Shown here: positions 1 through 8,371 of the stretch, piece after piece
Layout of the letters: each line of letters starts with the position of its first letter
How positions within the stretch are numbered: position 1 is the stretch's first letter
Origin: Psychrobacter sp. JB385
GTDB taxonomy: Bacteria; Pseudomonadota; Gammaproteobacteria; Pseudomonadales; Moraxellaceae
Assembly: GCF_900163785.1 (NCBI RefSeq)
Contig: NZ_FUKN01000014.1
Coordinates: 124,001 to 188,000, forward strand
DNA: 64,000 nucleotides
Reading direction: 5' to 3'
Notes under the pieces: generated by a model
What the model was told of the DNA's origin: nothing
The model's database searches: none
The model's input: only the letters and a program-made list of their open reading frames with translations
Translations under genes and position numbers: made by a program

Positions 1-712
1 CTGGCATACTGAGTGTCAGCACAGAGCCACGCAGGTACATCGTGATAACCATACCAATAAGCGCTAGCGTGTTTGCGGCGGCTGTGGCGAAGGCTGAGCC
101 AAATATACCCCATTCGGGAAAAGGCCCTAGACCCAAAATCAGTGTCGGTGTCAAAATCAGATCGATAATCACCGATATAATGATAAACCAAAGCGGCGTC
201 GTAGAATCACCTGTCCCGCGCAGTGCCATCATGATCAGCGTAAACGTGAGCGTGACGGGCATCGCAACGAAAATCATCCGTAGATAGGTCAAAGCCAAAT
301 CCACTGCACTGGCTGGCGTGCCAAGCAAATCTAGTAGCATCGGTGCAAATATCCATCCTCCTGCCGACACCAGTATACTGATCGGAATAATGCTGCCGAG
401 CGCCGTGCCCATGGTTCTTTTGACCATCGCCTCATCACGGCGGCCCATGGCCTGACCAATCAGAATAGTAGACGCCATACCAAAACCAAAGACGAAGGAG
501 ATGAGTATAAACATCAAAATGTTGCCGTTCGCTGTCGCGGCGAGCGCCTCTTCCCCCAAAAAGCGCCCCACCCAGACGGCATTGATGGAGCCGTTCAACG
601 ACTGTAGCGCTGACGATCCAAGAGTTGGCAAAGCAAATAGGAGCATCGTTTTGGCAATCGACCCTTCGGTGAGGTCACGCCGTTTGTCAGTGGCAATACT
701 GGTGTCGCTCAA
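1..712 (-). CDS. MATE family efflux transporter (5' part, cut by window edge)
   Basis: N-terminal 237 residues of a multidrug and toxin extrusion (MATE) transporter; the rest lies left of the window. The start is a TTG at 712 preceded by an AAAGGA ribosome site about 5 nt away, with an in-frame stop further upstream. The translation is strongly hydrophobic, and reads LFALPTLGSSALQSLN near the N terminus, then the MATE-typical stretch GFGMASTILIGQAMGRRDE and MALRGTGDSTTPLWF. These proteins export cationic drugs in exchange for Na+ or H+ across the inner membrane. The substrate cannot be told from the sequence. Confidence 0.85.
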   Translation of the reverse strand, partial: MSDTSIATDKRRDLTEGSIAKTMLLFALPTLGSSALQSLNGSINAVWVGRFLGEEALAATANGNILMFILISFVFGFGMASTILIGQAMGRRDEAMVKRTMGTALGSIIPISILVSAGGWIFAPMLLDLLGTPASAVDLALTYLRMIFVAMPVTLTFTLIMMALRGTGDSTTPLWFIIISVIIDLILTPTLILGLGPFPEWGIFGSAFATAAANTLALIGMVITMYLRGSVLTLSMP

Positions 713-895
713 TGTCTTTCCTTTTGCGCCATTCAAGTGGGCTTTGATTTATGATAAAAATGCGTCTTAGGACAGAGGGTAGGTAACGAACTTGAAACTG
801 ATCGCATAAAAACGCTTATTATAAATGACAATGCCCGTGCCATTTTTATTAGAACGGTAAGCAAACCCCATGCTGACATAAGCCCTAGTAATAAA

Positions 896-1069
896 TGTGT
901 TACTAACGTTGTTGTTGCTTTGCTTTTAACCGCCGCCATCATGACCAAACTGATGCCGCAAGCACAGCTGATTATGATGTCTGAGGTCGGTCATGTGCCG
1001 ATGATCGAGGCAGTAAAAGAGACGGCCAGTGATTACAAAGAATTTCGTGCAACGCTTGAGGGTCAGTAA
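896..1069 (+). pseudogene. C-terminal remnant of an alpha/beta hydrolase
   Basis: An open stretch of about 58 codons ending in TAA at 1067-1069 reads like the last part of an alpha/beta hydrolase: ALLLTAAIMTKLMPQAQLIM is followed by EVGHVPMIE (the segment holding the catalytic His) and KETASDYKEFRATLEGQ. No nucleophile Ser motif, no oxyanion region and no convincing start lie upstream. The stretch from 752 is open in frame but does not resemble the family. It looks like the tail left after a deletion or rearrangement between the MATE gene and nitronate monooxygenase. An ATG at 941 could only make a 42-residue peptide. Confidence 0.5.
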
Positions 1070-1070
1070 C

Positions 1071-2117
1071 TCACAAATCTTTTGTTAATCGCGTCAGTAA
1101 GGCGTCTGTACTTTCGTCTCTGACCAACGTGACGCCTTGTCCTGCCCATAACGACAGATGCTCGGCGTCCAAATGCTTGGTCGCATCCGCCCGCATAAAC
1201 TTGGTCATGGCATTGAGTTGCGGGTAGGGCGGTAGCGCATCCGCACGCTCAAATTGAGCAAAATCACGCAGATAATCGTTTAACAGACCACGCGCAAGCT
1301 TACCTGAGAACAGTCGTGTTAAGCACGTCTCGCTACTGCGTAACCCTTGACTGGCATCAATGAGCGCTTGTTTATACGTATTATTGATACCGCATTTATC
1401 TGTGGTCAAAAACGCTGTTCCCATTTGTGCAAGTTCGGCTCCTGCTGCTTGTACTGCCCTGATATCCTGTGCCGTCATAATGCCACCTGCGGCAATCAAC
1501 GGAATATCCGTGCACGCGCGCGTTTGACTAATCAGCGTCAATAACCCCAATGGATCGGTTTCGCTTTGTGGCAACCAGCCACCGCGATGACCGCCTGCTT
1601 CCGCCCCTTGCGCGCACACCGCATCTGCACCAATATCGCTCCATGCTTTGGCTTCCAATGGGTGGTTTGCCGTACCGATGACTCGCGTGCCGACACGTTG
1701 CAGACGCTGAACTTGCTCGGCGCTGATAATACCAAAAGTAAAACTGGCAACAGGTACAGGATTGTCATAGAGCACTTGTAACTGCTCAGCAAAGCTCTGT
1801 GCTGGACGCGCGGGTAGTGTAAATTCTATATTCTGCTCTTGGTAATATTGACTCAGCCAAGTCGGCATGGCGGTATCAAAGTTGCTCGACTCCTGCTCAG
1901 ATAGCACCATCAGATTGACCATAAAAGGACGGTCGGTCAGGGTCTTAATCGTATCGATTTGATTATCCAAAACGTCTGGCGCGGTCATACCAGCGCCCAA
2001 TGAACCCAGTCCACCAAAGTTACTGACACTCGCAATCAGCTCAGGAGTGGTGGCACCGCCTGCCATTGGCGCTTGGATGATCGGGTAGGTGAGGTTAAGC
2101 GTATTGAGTAAGCTCAT
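1071..2117 (-). CDS. Nitronate monooxygenase (2-nitropropane dioxygenase family)
   Basis: FMN-dependent TIM-barrel oxygenase of 348 residues that oxidises toxic alkyl nitronates to aldehydes or ketones and nitrite in the cytoplasm. Visible motifs are QAPMAGG (15-21), FGGLGSLGAG (about 33-42), the FMN/phosphate-binding CAQGAEAGGHRG (about 168-179), AAGGIM (about 210) and QMGTAFLTTDKCG (about 231-243). These fit class I NMO. The ATG start gives the usual short N terminus. It is monocistronic, divergent from the abortive-infection-like gene. Some relatives act as enoyl reductases, so the physiological substrate is unproven. Confidence 0.85.
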   Translation of the reverse strand: MSLLNTLNLTYPIIQAPMAGGATTPELIASVSNFGGLGSLGAGMTAPDVLDNQIDTIKTLTDRPFMVNLMVLSEQESSNFDTAMPTWLSQYYQEQNIEFTLPARPAQSFAEQLQVLYDNPVPVASFTFGIISAEQVQRLQRVGTRVIGTANHPLEAKAWSDIGADAVCAQGAEAGGHRGGWLPQSETDPLGLLTLISQTRACTDIPLIAAGGIMTAQDIRAVQAAGAELAQMGTAFLTTDKCGINNTYKQALIDASQGLRSSETCLTRLFSGKLARGLLNDYLRDFAQFERADALPPYPQLNAMTKFMRADATKHLDAEHLSLWAGQGVTLVRDESTDALLTRLTKDL

Positions 2118-2235
2118 GAATGGCTCCTTTTTATTAGGATATTTGCATGACTTACTGTAGCAGAGGTAGGCGGTGCGCGTGTTGGATAGTGTTTATTTAG
2201 TTGCTGAATAAGGGGGTGGGATTTGGCTACGAAGT

Positions 2236-2272
2236 TGTAGTTAAAATAGTTGACTATAAAACTGTAGTTAAA
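2236..2272. promoter_or_regulatory. Direct repeat in the divergent control region
   Basis: The 10-mer TGTAGTTAAA occurs at 2236-2245 and again at 2263-2272, with a TTGACT at 2250-2255 between them, in the 216-bp spacer between nitronate monooxygenase and the abortive-infection-like gene. A 27-bp spacing is not an integral number of helix turns, so an operator role is only a guess. Confidence 0.25.
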
Positions 2273-2333
2273 GCTTATTAATACATATACTTGAGATTAC
2301 TAAATGTCTAGCCAAAGAAAGTTGAAATAAATA

Positions 2334-3242
2334 ATGAATAAAATATCTCAAATTACTCGACGCAATATATTTGATATCTTAAAAATAGAGGAAATTTGGT
2401 GGGCAGGAAAGCTAGATGAAACAGAGTTTTTATCTAGAATTTATGATTTAGAAAGTATGCCGTCGAAAGACCCTAGATACGAAAATGCTGCAGGTGATAT
2501 ATGGCAACACAGAATTAATAATTATGACTGGGAGGATGATTGGGTATTCAGTGATGCAAGATTTAACTTGTTAAATTGCGATGACGCCACTCTTTTGAAC
2601 TTTCTCTGTCTGATGATACATCCAGTGGTAAGAACTGATCAAAAGGAAGTTGAAAGAATAACAAAGGTACTCAACGATAATTTGTATCATGATGAGTTCG
2701 AGATTGTTGAAACAACCAAAATATCTGGTAGACCAGTTTTTAGTGGAAAAATGAAGTTTACAGGAAAAACATCGATCGAAAGAAAAAGTAATGAAATCAA
2801 AGTTATTTTTAACGCTGAGTACGTTTCTCAGCAGATTAACTTAATGGAATCATCAATTGAAACTTCACCTTATCAAGCGATAGGAGTAGCGAAAGAGTTG
2901 ATTGAAACTGCTTGTAAATCAATCTTTAAAAGTAGGCAAAAAGAATACAATAAAAACTGGGACTTATCTAAATTAATGAAAGAAACCACTAAGCTGCTCA
3001 AAATTACGCCTGACAATATATCTAATGAAGCAAAAGCAGCGAGTTCAATACGACAGATTCTAGGTAGTTTATCCGCTGTTGTCCAAGGCATTGCAGAGGT
3101 TAGAAACGAATATGGTAGTGGTCATGGCAAAGATAGTGATTTCAAAGGTCTACAACCTAGGCACGCTAAGTTAGCAGTTGGAGCATCATCTACCTTAGCT
3201 ATATATCTACTAGAAACGCATGAAATGAGAAAAGATAGTTAA
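2334..3242 (+). CDS. Abortive-infection-like protein with C-terminal HEPN-type domain
   Basis: 302 residues, AT-rich compared with its neighbours. The C-terminal ~140 residues resemble the abortive infection C-terminal (Abi_C) domain: AKELIETACKSIFKSRQKE, then R257-N-E-Y-G-S-G-H264-G-K, an R-x6-H arrangement like the RNase motif of HEPN toxins. The N-terminal half (residues 1-150, rich in W and D) is not assigned; it may be an AbiJ-type sensor domain. Proteins of this kind are thought to cleave RNA on phage infection and stop growth. It stands alone with no antitoxin nearby. Its stop codon abuts a duplicated piece of the dsrE-like gene region, consistent with acquisition. Assignment is from motif memory only. 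Confidence 0.65.
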   Translation: MNKISQITRRNIFDILKIEEIWWAGKLDETEFLSRIYDLESMPSKDPRYENAAGDIWQHRINNYDWEDDWVFSDARFNLLNCDDATLLNFLCLMIHPVVRTDQKEVERITKVLNDNLYHDEFEIVETTKISGRPVFSGKMKFTGKTSIERKSNEIKVIFNAEYVSQQINLMESSIETSPYQAIGVAKELIETACKSIFKSRQKEYNKNWDLSKLMKETTKLLKITPDNISNEAKAASSIRQILGSLSAVVQGIAEVRNEYGSGHGKDSDFKGLQPRHAKLAVGASSTLAIYLLETHEMRKDS

Positions 3243-3298
3243 GAAAACTGACTCATTTTTATAACTTAGTAGCTCAACCATATCATCACCGCTAATCA
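3240..3298. repeat. Degenerate partial copy of the 3' region of the dsrE-like gene
   Basis: Bases 3241-3267 (AAGAAAACTGACTCA...) match 3905-3931 with two changes, and bases 3271-3298 (AGCTCAACCATATCATCACC...) match 3988-4015 with one change. The second pair lies inside the coding 3' end of the dsrE-like gene, so this copy is an internally deleted duplicate (56 bp of the source removed). It starts at the stop codon of the abortive-infection-like gene and lies on the other side of the VOC gene. Confidence 0.8.
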
Positions 3299-3341
3299 GC
3301 AAACTCCAATGACATGCCCTAAACAGACTGACTCTAGTCCT

Positions 3342-3719
3342 CTACTTCAACGAATTTACCGTTAGTATGACGCCAAATCCGTCTGGATCAGTCAACTCGA
3401 TACCGTTTTCATTCCAATAAGGATTTTGTGAGGTGATTGGTAGTATATCTGCCTGTTTTGCTCTCTCTATAACGGTTTTGATTTCCTCTTCGATATCTAA
3501 GTAAAATACGATCAAATCGTCCCTGTCAGGATGATGGTTTGCTTTATCAGCGGAATAGGTAAACTCCATATGCCAATCCTGATCGGGAAATCCTAAAAAA
3601 ACACCATCGTAACCATTATGGTCTTTGAAGCCGCCCAGCTTTTCTAGTCCAATAATTTTTTGATAAAAATCAATAATGGTATCCAAATTATTGGTGTGTC
3701 GCGCATATCGAAATTTCAT
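3342..3719 (-). CDS. VOC (glyoxalase/bleomycin-resistance/dioxygenase) family protein
   Basis: 125 residues, the usual size of a single-chain VOC protein with two beta-alpha-beta-beta-beta modules. The N-terminal module starts KFRYARHTNNLDTIIDFYQ and has IIGLEKLGGF; WHMEFTY (about 49-55) holds a candidate metal-ligand His and Glu, and the C-terminal module ends NGIELTDPDGFGVIL with Glu and Asp before the last strand. VOC proteins bind a divalent metal or a small ligand in the cytoplasm; function ranges from lactoylglutathione lyase to antibiotic binding. The exact role is unknown. It lies between the two copies of the dsrE-derived repeat. Confidence 0.75.
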   Translation of the reverse strand: MKFRYARHTNNLDTIIDFYQKIIGLEKLGGFKDHNGYDGVFLGFPDQDWHMEFTYSADKANHHPDRDDLIVFYLDIEEEIKTVIERAKQADILPITSQNPYWNENGIELTDPDGFGVILTVNSLK

Positions 3720-3833
3720 AAGTATCCTTACTCATTTAGGAGGAGCGGTATAGAGTTCAGATCAGTGACAACCAAATAAAGACAAAATGAGGATAACAGT
3801 GGTCGCATAACTGTCTTCGAACTGACCATGATA

Positions 3834-3856
3834 TAAATCATTCAAGCACTGATTTA
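3834..3856. repeat. Short perfect inverted repeat
   Basis: TAAATCA (3834-3840), a 9-nt spacer, then TGATTTA (3850-3856) in the spacer upstream of the VOC gene. No T-run follows, so it is not a terminator; it could be an operator. Confidence 0.25.
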
Positions 3857-3950
3857 TTGTACACAAAAAAAGAGCCAATCATCCAAGCCACCAAAAAGAT
3901 GACTAAGAAAATTGACCCATTTTTATAACTTTATTTTTTAATGTTTGCTC

Positions 3951-4328
3951 TTAATTCAACTGTAACGACCCTTTCGCATTCATCAACAGCTCAACCACAT
4001 CATCACCGCTAATCACCTCAAAGCGTTTGTCGATGTCTGCTTCTTCCAAACCATTGTGTTTCATGCAGGCACCGCAGACCAGTACTTGTCCGCCTTTTTC
4101 GATAAAAGCTTCTAGCAATTCGCCAGCAGGTTCAAATGGCGCGCCAATATTGACATCGTCTAGCGCATTTGGTTTTGCCAGATGTACCGCATCCACCATC
4201 AATATCACCGTGGCAGAGTGGCCTTTTTTGAGTGCCACGCCAGCCATGGTGAAAGCTAGAGTGATTTTGCTTTGGTTTGATTCACTATTATCAAATAACG
4301 TACCGACAAAATCTGTCGTGTTAGCCAT
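3951..4328 (-). CDS. DsrE/DsrF-like family protein
   Basis: 125 residues with the DsrE-like Rossmann fold pattern: alternating hydrophobic strands KITLAFTMAGVAL, SATVILMVDAVHL and GGQVLVCGACMKHNG, the last carrying C85 and C88 in a C-x2-C arrangement at the place where DsrE/TusD proteins hold the sulfur-carrying Cys. The family moves sulfur in tRNA thiolation or sulfur oxidation; single proteins like this (YchN or peroxiredoxin-like DsrE) have unclear roles. It is monocistronic, and its 3' end was the source of the duplicated fragment at 3240-3298. Confidence 0.75.
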   Translation of the reverse strand: MANTTDFVGTLFDNSESNQSKITLAFTMAGVALKKGHSATVILMVDAVHLAKPNALDDVNIGAPFEPAGELLEAFIEKGGQVLVCGACMKHNGLEEADIDKRFEVISGDDVVELLMNAKGSLQLN

Positions 4329-4510
4329 ATTATTCTCCTTATCAGACTATATTTAGTTGAGTTGAATGTCATACTCACTACTATCCTAACATTTATTATA
4401 TGTATTTATATAATGAGTTGTTATGAAATAGTAGCCATAAGGTTACGTGGCTGTGATTTGTTTTAAATGCACGCTTAGCAAAATATATTTTAAGCTAAGC
4501 GGTTTGATTA

Positions 4511-5053
4511 TCACTCCGTTGGCGGCCATGGACGATCAGCATCGCTCTCTATCCATTCGGCGACGTAGCCAGTTGGTGGTAGGTCCCAATCAGACTGCCC
4601 CAATGCTGCCAGCACTTGTGCCGTATCGATCACCCGACCACCTTTGGTCACGCCCGTACGCAGTAACGCAGAGGAGCAAGGTTTGCCTTTGACCCACATG
4701 GATTGCTCGATATAGAGCCAGCGCGCATCGATACCGACCATTTTGGTCTTTAGCGTGACCTTTTCAAAGGCACGAATACGCTTGCGATATTGAATGGTGC
4801 TGCCAGCGATGACCAGACCCCAGCGCTGTTTTAGCAGCTGCGTGCCAAGTCCGCTACGCACCGCAAAGTCCATACGCCCCAAATCATACAGCGTGAATAC
4901 GCGACCGTTATTCATCTCCAAGAAATTATCGATATCCGTCAGACGACAGCGAAACTGAATCTCGCTGGTTTCTTTTAGGGTTAAGGTATCGCCCTTTTTT
5001 GCTTTTAAGGCGGCATGAGCGATGGTGCTGGCATAACGGATAAATGGGTACAT
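4511..5053 (-). CDS. Acyl-CoA thioesterase-like hotdog protein
   Basis: 180 residues resembling the 4HBT_2/THEM6-like thioesterase group: RCRLTDIDNFLEMNNGRVFTLYDLGRMDFAVRSG matches the hotdog helix with the conserved D-x-N-x-H/E-x-N-N-x-x-Y pattern, followed by TIQYRKRIRAFEKVTLKTKMVGIDARWLYIEQSM, the paired beta strands. Such enzymes hydrolyse acyl-CoA or acyl-ACP thioesters. The ATG start is followed by a short hydrophobic lead, not a clear signal peptide. It is followed downstream by the spacer to the DsrE gene and preceded by the YheT-like hydrolase; 74 bp separate the two, so co-transcription is possible. Confidence 0.7.
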   Translation of the reverse strand: MYPFIRYASTIAHAALKAKKGDTLTLKETSEIQFRCRLTDIDNFLEMNNGRVFTLYDLGRMDFAVRSGLGTQLLKQRWGLVIAGSTIQYRKRIRAFEKVTLKTKMVGIDARWLYIEQSMWVKGKPCSSALLRTGVTKGGRVIDTAQVLAALGQSDWDLPPTGYVAEWIESDADRPWPPTE

Positions 5054-5127
5054 AAGGTCGTCTCGAAGGTTTAAAGGACAGCATTAAAAGTCGTTAGATT
5101 AGGAGCTATTGTCAGGGGTACTTAAGC

Positions 5128-6177
5128 CTATTTTTTACGTGACTCGACCCCAATCCAATTGAAGTACGCACTCACCGTTTCGGGTATCCAGTTGATATCG
5201 AATTTTGAAGATTTGACATTAGTATTGTTTTTGGCTTGATCTTTATCTGAGCGATAACGCAAGTAGCCGATATGTCCACCATGCTCAGTATCTAAGATCG
5301 TGACGCTATCAGAGACATCGTTCGGTGTCGCGGTAAAGCCAATAAACGGGTCGTCTTTTGCGCTGATGAGTAATAAAGGCTTGGTCACTTTGATCAAATA
5401 GGGAAGGGCGGATGAGGCTTGATAGTAATGATTGTTAGAGCGGTAGCCATGACGCGGCGCGGTAAAGATATCATCAAAGTCACTGATGCGATTGACGGCT
5501 TTGATCGAGTCAATCTCCTCTTGAGTAATATCATTGGCTAAGGCTTTTTTGATAATTGGATTGAGCAAATAAGGCGTATAAATTCGATGACTTAAAAAGC
5601 TATGCATACTAAGCGCCGCTGATGACATATCGACGGGAGCGGAGATGACGGTAGCGCCTTGGCAGAGCGCTTCGTCACCGTATTCACCCATGTATTTTGC
5701 TAGGGCATTGCCACCCAAAGAGACACCGACCGCATAGATATTGGCGTATTGTTGCTTTAGATTTTGCAGCGCGTGATGCACTTCATCGGTATCACCCGCA
5801 TTATAAAAAACTCTACCATTAGCAGGAATACCGCCGCAACTGCGAAAATGTGCCACCACGAAGTGCCAACCTTGCGCGTGCATCTGGTAAGCCAATGCAC
5901 GCGCATAATGACTGTCGCTGCTGCCTTCCATGCCATGGAATAAGACAATCAATGGCGTTTGCTCAAGCGCGCCGTTTTTCGATGCGTCTACTGGATGCGC
6001 ATCATAAAAATCGTAAGCAATATCGCTTTCATCCAATGAGTCTTTTTCGACTACGCGGCGATAGGTTGGTGCTTTTGGCGCAAAAAACTTGGGCAAGATG
6101 CTTTGCAAGTGTGGATTGGTTAGCCAAAAGGGCGGTTTAAACGGCGTTGGAGAAAAAGGTTTGGTTGAGGTTGACAT
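5128..6177 (-). CDS. YheT-family alpha/beta hydrolase
   Basis: 349 residues, close to E. coli YheT (340). The start of the protein carries the family mark FKPPFWLTNPHLQSILPKFF. FHGMEGSSDSHYARALAY gives the oxyanion loop, GVSLGGNALAKYMGEYG contains the nucleophile S153, SAKDDPFIG contains the likely Asp, and EHGGHIGY the His. These are predicted carboxylesterases related to eukaryotic ABHD1/3; the natural substrate is unknown. The gene is transcribed leftwards toward the thioesterase-like gene. Confidence 0.85.
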   Translation of the reverse strand: MSTSTKPFSPTPFKPPFWLTNPHLQSILPKFFAPKAPTYRRVVEKDSLDESDIAYDFYDAHPVDASKNGALEQTPLIVLFHGMEGSSDSHYARALAYQMHAQGWHFVVAHFRSCGGIPANGRVFYNAGDTDEVHHALQNLKQQYANIYAVGVSLGGNALAKYMGEYGDEALCQGATVISAPVDMSSAALSMHSFLSHRIYTPYLLNPIIKKALANDITQEEIDSIKAVNRISDFDDIFTAPRHGYRSNNHYYQASSALPYLIKVTKPLLLISAKDDPFIGFTATPNDVSDSVTILDTEHGGHIGYLRYRSDKDQAKNNTNVKSSKFDINWIPETVSAYFNWIGVESRKK

Positions 6178-6366
6178 ATTTTGGTCTTATTTAATGATCG
6201 TGGAAAAACAAAAAGGTAGCGTGGTAAGGTTTTTTTATCATAACGCCAGTATCTGTAAAAACCAATAATTTTCAGTGGACGCATGATTACTGAAAATGGC
6301 TGATAAGCTAATAAATGGCGACTGAATACAACTATAGTGAAACCATTATAAAAATGGTATAGCAAG

Positions 6367-6432
6367 ATTAAACGCTATTTTTCGCAGCCTCTGGAGACGC
6401 AGTCACAGCAAGCAAGAAAAGTAGCGTTTAAT
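6367..6432 (-). repeat. Dispersed stem-loop element, copy B
   Basis: The 16-nt arms ATTAAACGCTATTTTT (6367-6382) and AAAAGTAGCGTTTAAT (6417-6432) are complementary at 15 of 16 places. They enclose a 34-nt core that, read on the minus strand, has CTTGCTTGCTGTG and CAGAGGCTGCG. The same core with different arms occurs at 13768, 34059, 37994 and 43037. It begins 82 bp after the yigZ stop codon. The rest of the 337-bp spacer 6178-6514 shows nothing else. Confidence 0.85.
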
Positions 6433-6514
6433 CGAGCGCGTTTCCTATGCTGTATCAATTTTATTGAGGTTCTACTATATCTAAGCGGCTAATGAGAAAG
6501 GTTAATCAGGTTTT

Positions 6515-7117
6515 CTAGACTTCTGGCTGATCCAATACGCGACCATCCATCGCAAGTCGCTCTTTTAAGTTATCGATATCCGCCTCAGCCAATGTCGCAG
6601 TCAATGTTACTTGCTTGCTATAAGCAACGTCATCAATACGACCGTTAAGGCTGTCAACCACATAACGGCACTGCGCTTCGGTCGCAAACTCCGCCAGTAT
6701 CTGTACTTGTATCAATGGCACGTGCTCAAGCAGGGTCATCATATCTACAGCTGCTTGCGCCGATCCTGCATATGCGCGCGTCAGACCGCCAGCGCCCAGT
6801 TTGATACCACCGAAGTAGCGCACCACAATGATAATGACATTGCCAATCGATTTATGCTGCAAGACATTCAATATCGGTTTGCCTGCGGTGCCATTTGGCT
6901 CGCCATCATCGTCGAAACCAGCGCTGGTCGTATTATCAGGGTCACCAATGATATAAGCCCAGCAATGATGACGGGCATCGGCGTATTGCTGACGTAATTG
7001 TTCCACGTGAAACATAGCGTCTTCTCGTGAGGTAACAGGATAGGCGTAAGCAATAAACTCAGATTTTTTGATTTCTAGGCGCGCAGTGACAGCACGTTTT
7101 AGGGTTTGATAGCTCAT
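6515..7117 (-). CDS. yigZ: YigZ (IMPACT) family protein
   Basis: 200 residues, near E. coli YigZ (204). Characteristic segments are IKKSEFIAYAYPV near the N terminus, ARHHCWAYIIGDPDN (about 47-61), DDDGEPNGTAGKPIL (about 69-83) and VIIIVVRYFGGIKLGAGGLTRAY (about 94-116), which define the UPF0029/IMPACT domain, followed by a C-terminal DUF1949 ferredoxin-like domain. In eukaryotes IMPACT binds GCN1; the bacterial protein probably binds nucleic acid and its role is unknown. The coding sequence contains a parS-like site at 6999-7014. It is monocistronic. Confidence 0.85.
   Translation of the reverse strand: MSYQTLKRAVTARLEIKKSEFIAYAYPVTSREDAMFHVEQLRQQYADARHHCWAYIIGDPDNTTSAGFDDDGEPNGTAGKPILNVLQHKSIGNVIIIVVRYFGGIKLGAGGLTRAYAGSAQAAVDMMTLLEHVPLIQVQILAEFATEAQCRYVVDSLNGRIDDVAYSKQVTLTATLAEADIDNLKERLAMDGRVLDQPEV
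6999..7014. promoter_or_regulatory. parS-like ParB binding site (1 mismatch)
   Basis: TGTTCCACGTGAAACA, 15 of 16 bases identical to the bacterial parS consensus TGTTTCACGTGAAACA (T to C at position 5), within yigZ. Known consensus; the binding itself is inferred. Confidence 0.6.
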
Positions 7118-7280
7118 ATTTCATCAGGCTTAGGTTGGATATGGTAAACTGGTCTAACTTTCACTGTCTGCCGTATTTGGCGCAGTGTTCATTTTATTTT
7201 TTATTATAGTACCACTTCTGACCAGTTAAGATAGCGAACAAGAATGATGTGCAAGCTTGTGAGATTGGCTTTGAGGCAGA

Positions 7281-8018
7281 ATGGGTATCCCAAAACGGAT
7301 GGTAGTTAAGCGTATGCGTCTAGATAAATTTATTAGTAAGGCCACTGAGCTGTCGCGCAAAGAATCAAAAAAGATTATGCACGCAGGCGAAATCACAGTG
7401 AACGATCAGATCGTCAAAGATCCAGGATTGCATGTCGATATCGCCAATGATGATGTGATGTGGGCAGGCGAGCCGTTATCGGTCGCCACAGGTAACCGCT
7501 ATATCTTACTGCATAAACCTGAAGGCTTTGAATGTACGCTAAAGGCGAAAGAGTATCCAATCGTCACTGAACTGATTGCGGTACCAGAGCTGGGCAGCTT
7601 ACGCATCGCTGGTCGACTCGATGTCGATACCACAGGCGCGCTGCTCATCAGTGATGATGGCGGCTGGCTACACCGTGTGACCAGTCCGAAGCATGAGCAT
7701 GCCAAGGTCTACGAGCTAACTTTAGCAGACGCAATGGACAGCGACGCCCAAGAAAAAGCGGTCAAAAAGGTTGCCGAAGGGATTTTGTTAGAAGGCGATC
7801 ACGAACCCACCAAGCCTGCGATTCTTGAGTTCATCGATGAGACACATGCGCGTCTGACGCTAGAGCAAGGCAAATATCATCAAGTCAAACGTATGATGGG
7901 CTATTTTGGTAACAAAGTCGTCGAGCTGCATCGCGCCAGCATTGGTCATATCAACTTAGACGGTCTAGACAAAGGCGACAGTCGTTTCTTAACCGCAGAA
8001 GAAGTGGCGAAATTTTAG
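7281..8018 (+). CDS. rsuA: 16S rRNA pseudouridine(516) synthase, RsuA family
   Basis: 245 residues. An S4 RNA-binding domain (MRLDKFISKATELSRKESKKIMHAG, about 12-60) is followed by the RsuA/RluB/E/F catalytic domain with YILLHKPEGFECT and the catalytic Asp in GRLDVDTTGALLISDDG (D114), then YHQVKRMMGYFGNKVVELHR. It isomerises U516 of 16S rRNA during 30S assembly. The ATG at 7281 has a GAGG site 6 nt upstream; the family usually begins at the MRLDKF methionine (7314), so the start is uncertain by 11 codons. It is monocistronic, with a terminator-like hairpin at 8080. Confidence 0.88.
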   Translation: MGIPKRMVVKRMRLDKFISKATELSRKESKKIMHAGEITVNDQIVKDPGLHVDIANDDVMWAGEPLSVATGNRYILLHKPEGFECTLKAKEYPIVTELIAVPELGSLRIAGRLDVDTTGALLISDDGGWLHRVTSPKHEHAKVYELTLADAMDSDAQEKAVKKVAEGILLEGDHEPTKPAILEFIDETHARLTLEQGKYHQVKRMMGYFGNKVVELHRASIGHINLDGLDKGDSRFLTAEEVAKF

Positions 8019-8079
8019 TCTCTGACTTCTTTAGTATGCGCATTCATACTACTATTTAAATCACCGGTTTAAATTTATT

Positions 8080-8109
8080 AGCAGCCACGACACCGTGTGC
8101 TGCTTTTTG
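8080..8109 (+). terminator. Hairpin with T-run after rsuA
   Basis: AGCAG-C-CACG / ACAC loop / CGTG-TG-CTGCT followed by TTTTT. An imperfect stem about 60 bp after the rsuA stop. The rest of the 353-bp spacer 8019-8371 holds only AT-rich promoter-type sequence. Confidence 0.5.
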
Positions 8110-8371
8110 CTGTCAGCTATTTCTACTTGTGATTCTCCTTAGTTATTTTTGCGGTCTGCTTGTGTTGCCTGCCTCTTAAAGCTGGGTAGCAATTTTGCAA
8201 TAACGCGTTTTTAAACCTTTGTAAACGCCTTCTACATGCTACAGTCTATTTTTCTTTTTAATATATGTTTTTGCATAATATATGGCTCATATGCTTTTTG
8301 TAAGCTAGGTATAAGCACTATGTTGATGACCAAAACATACTCATTATGAAAAACCAGATAGGACTGTCTCT

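Noticed and set aside
733-948. 71-codon minus-strand frame upstream of the MATE gene
   Set aside because: It overlaps the hydrolase remnant on the other strand and has no protein-like pattern.
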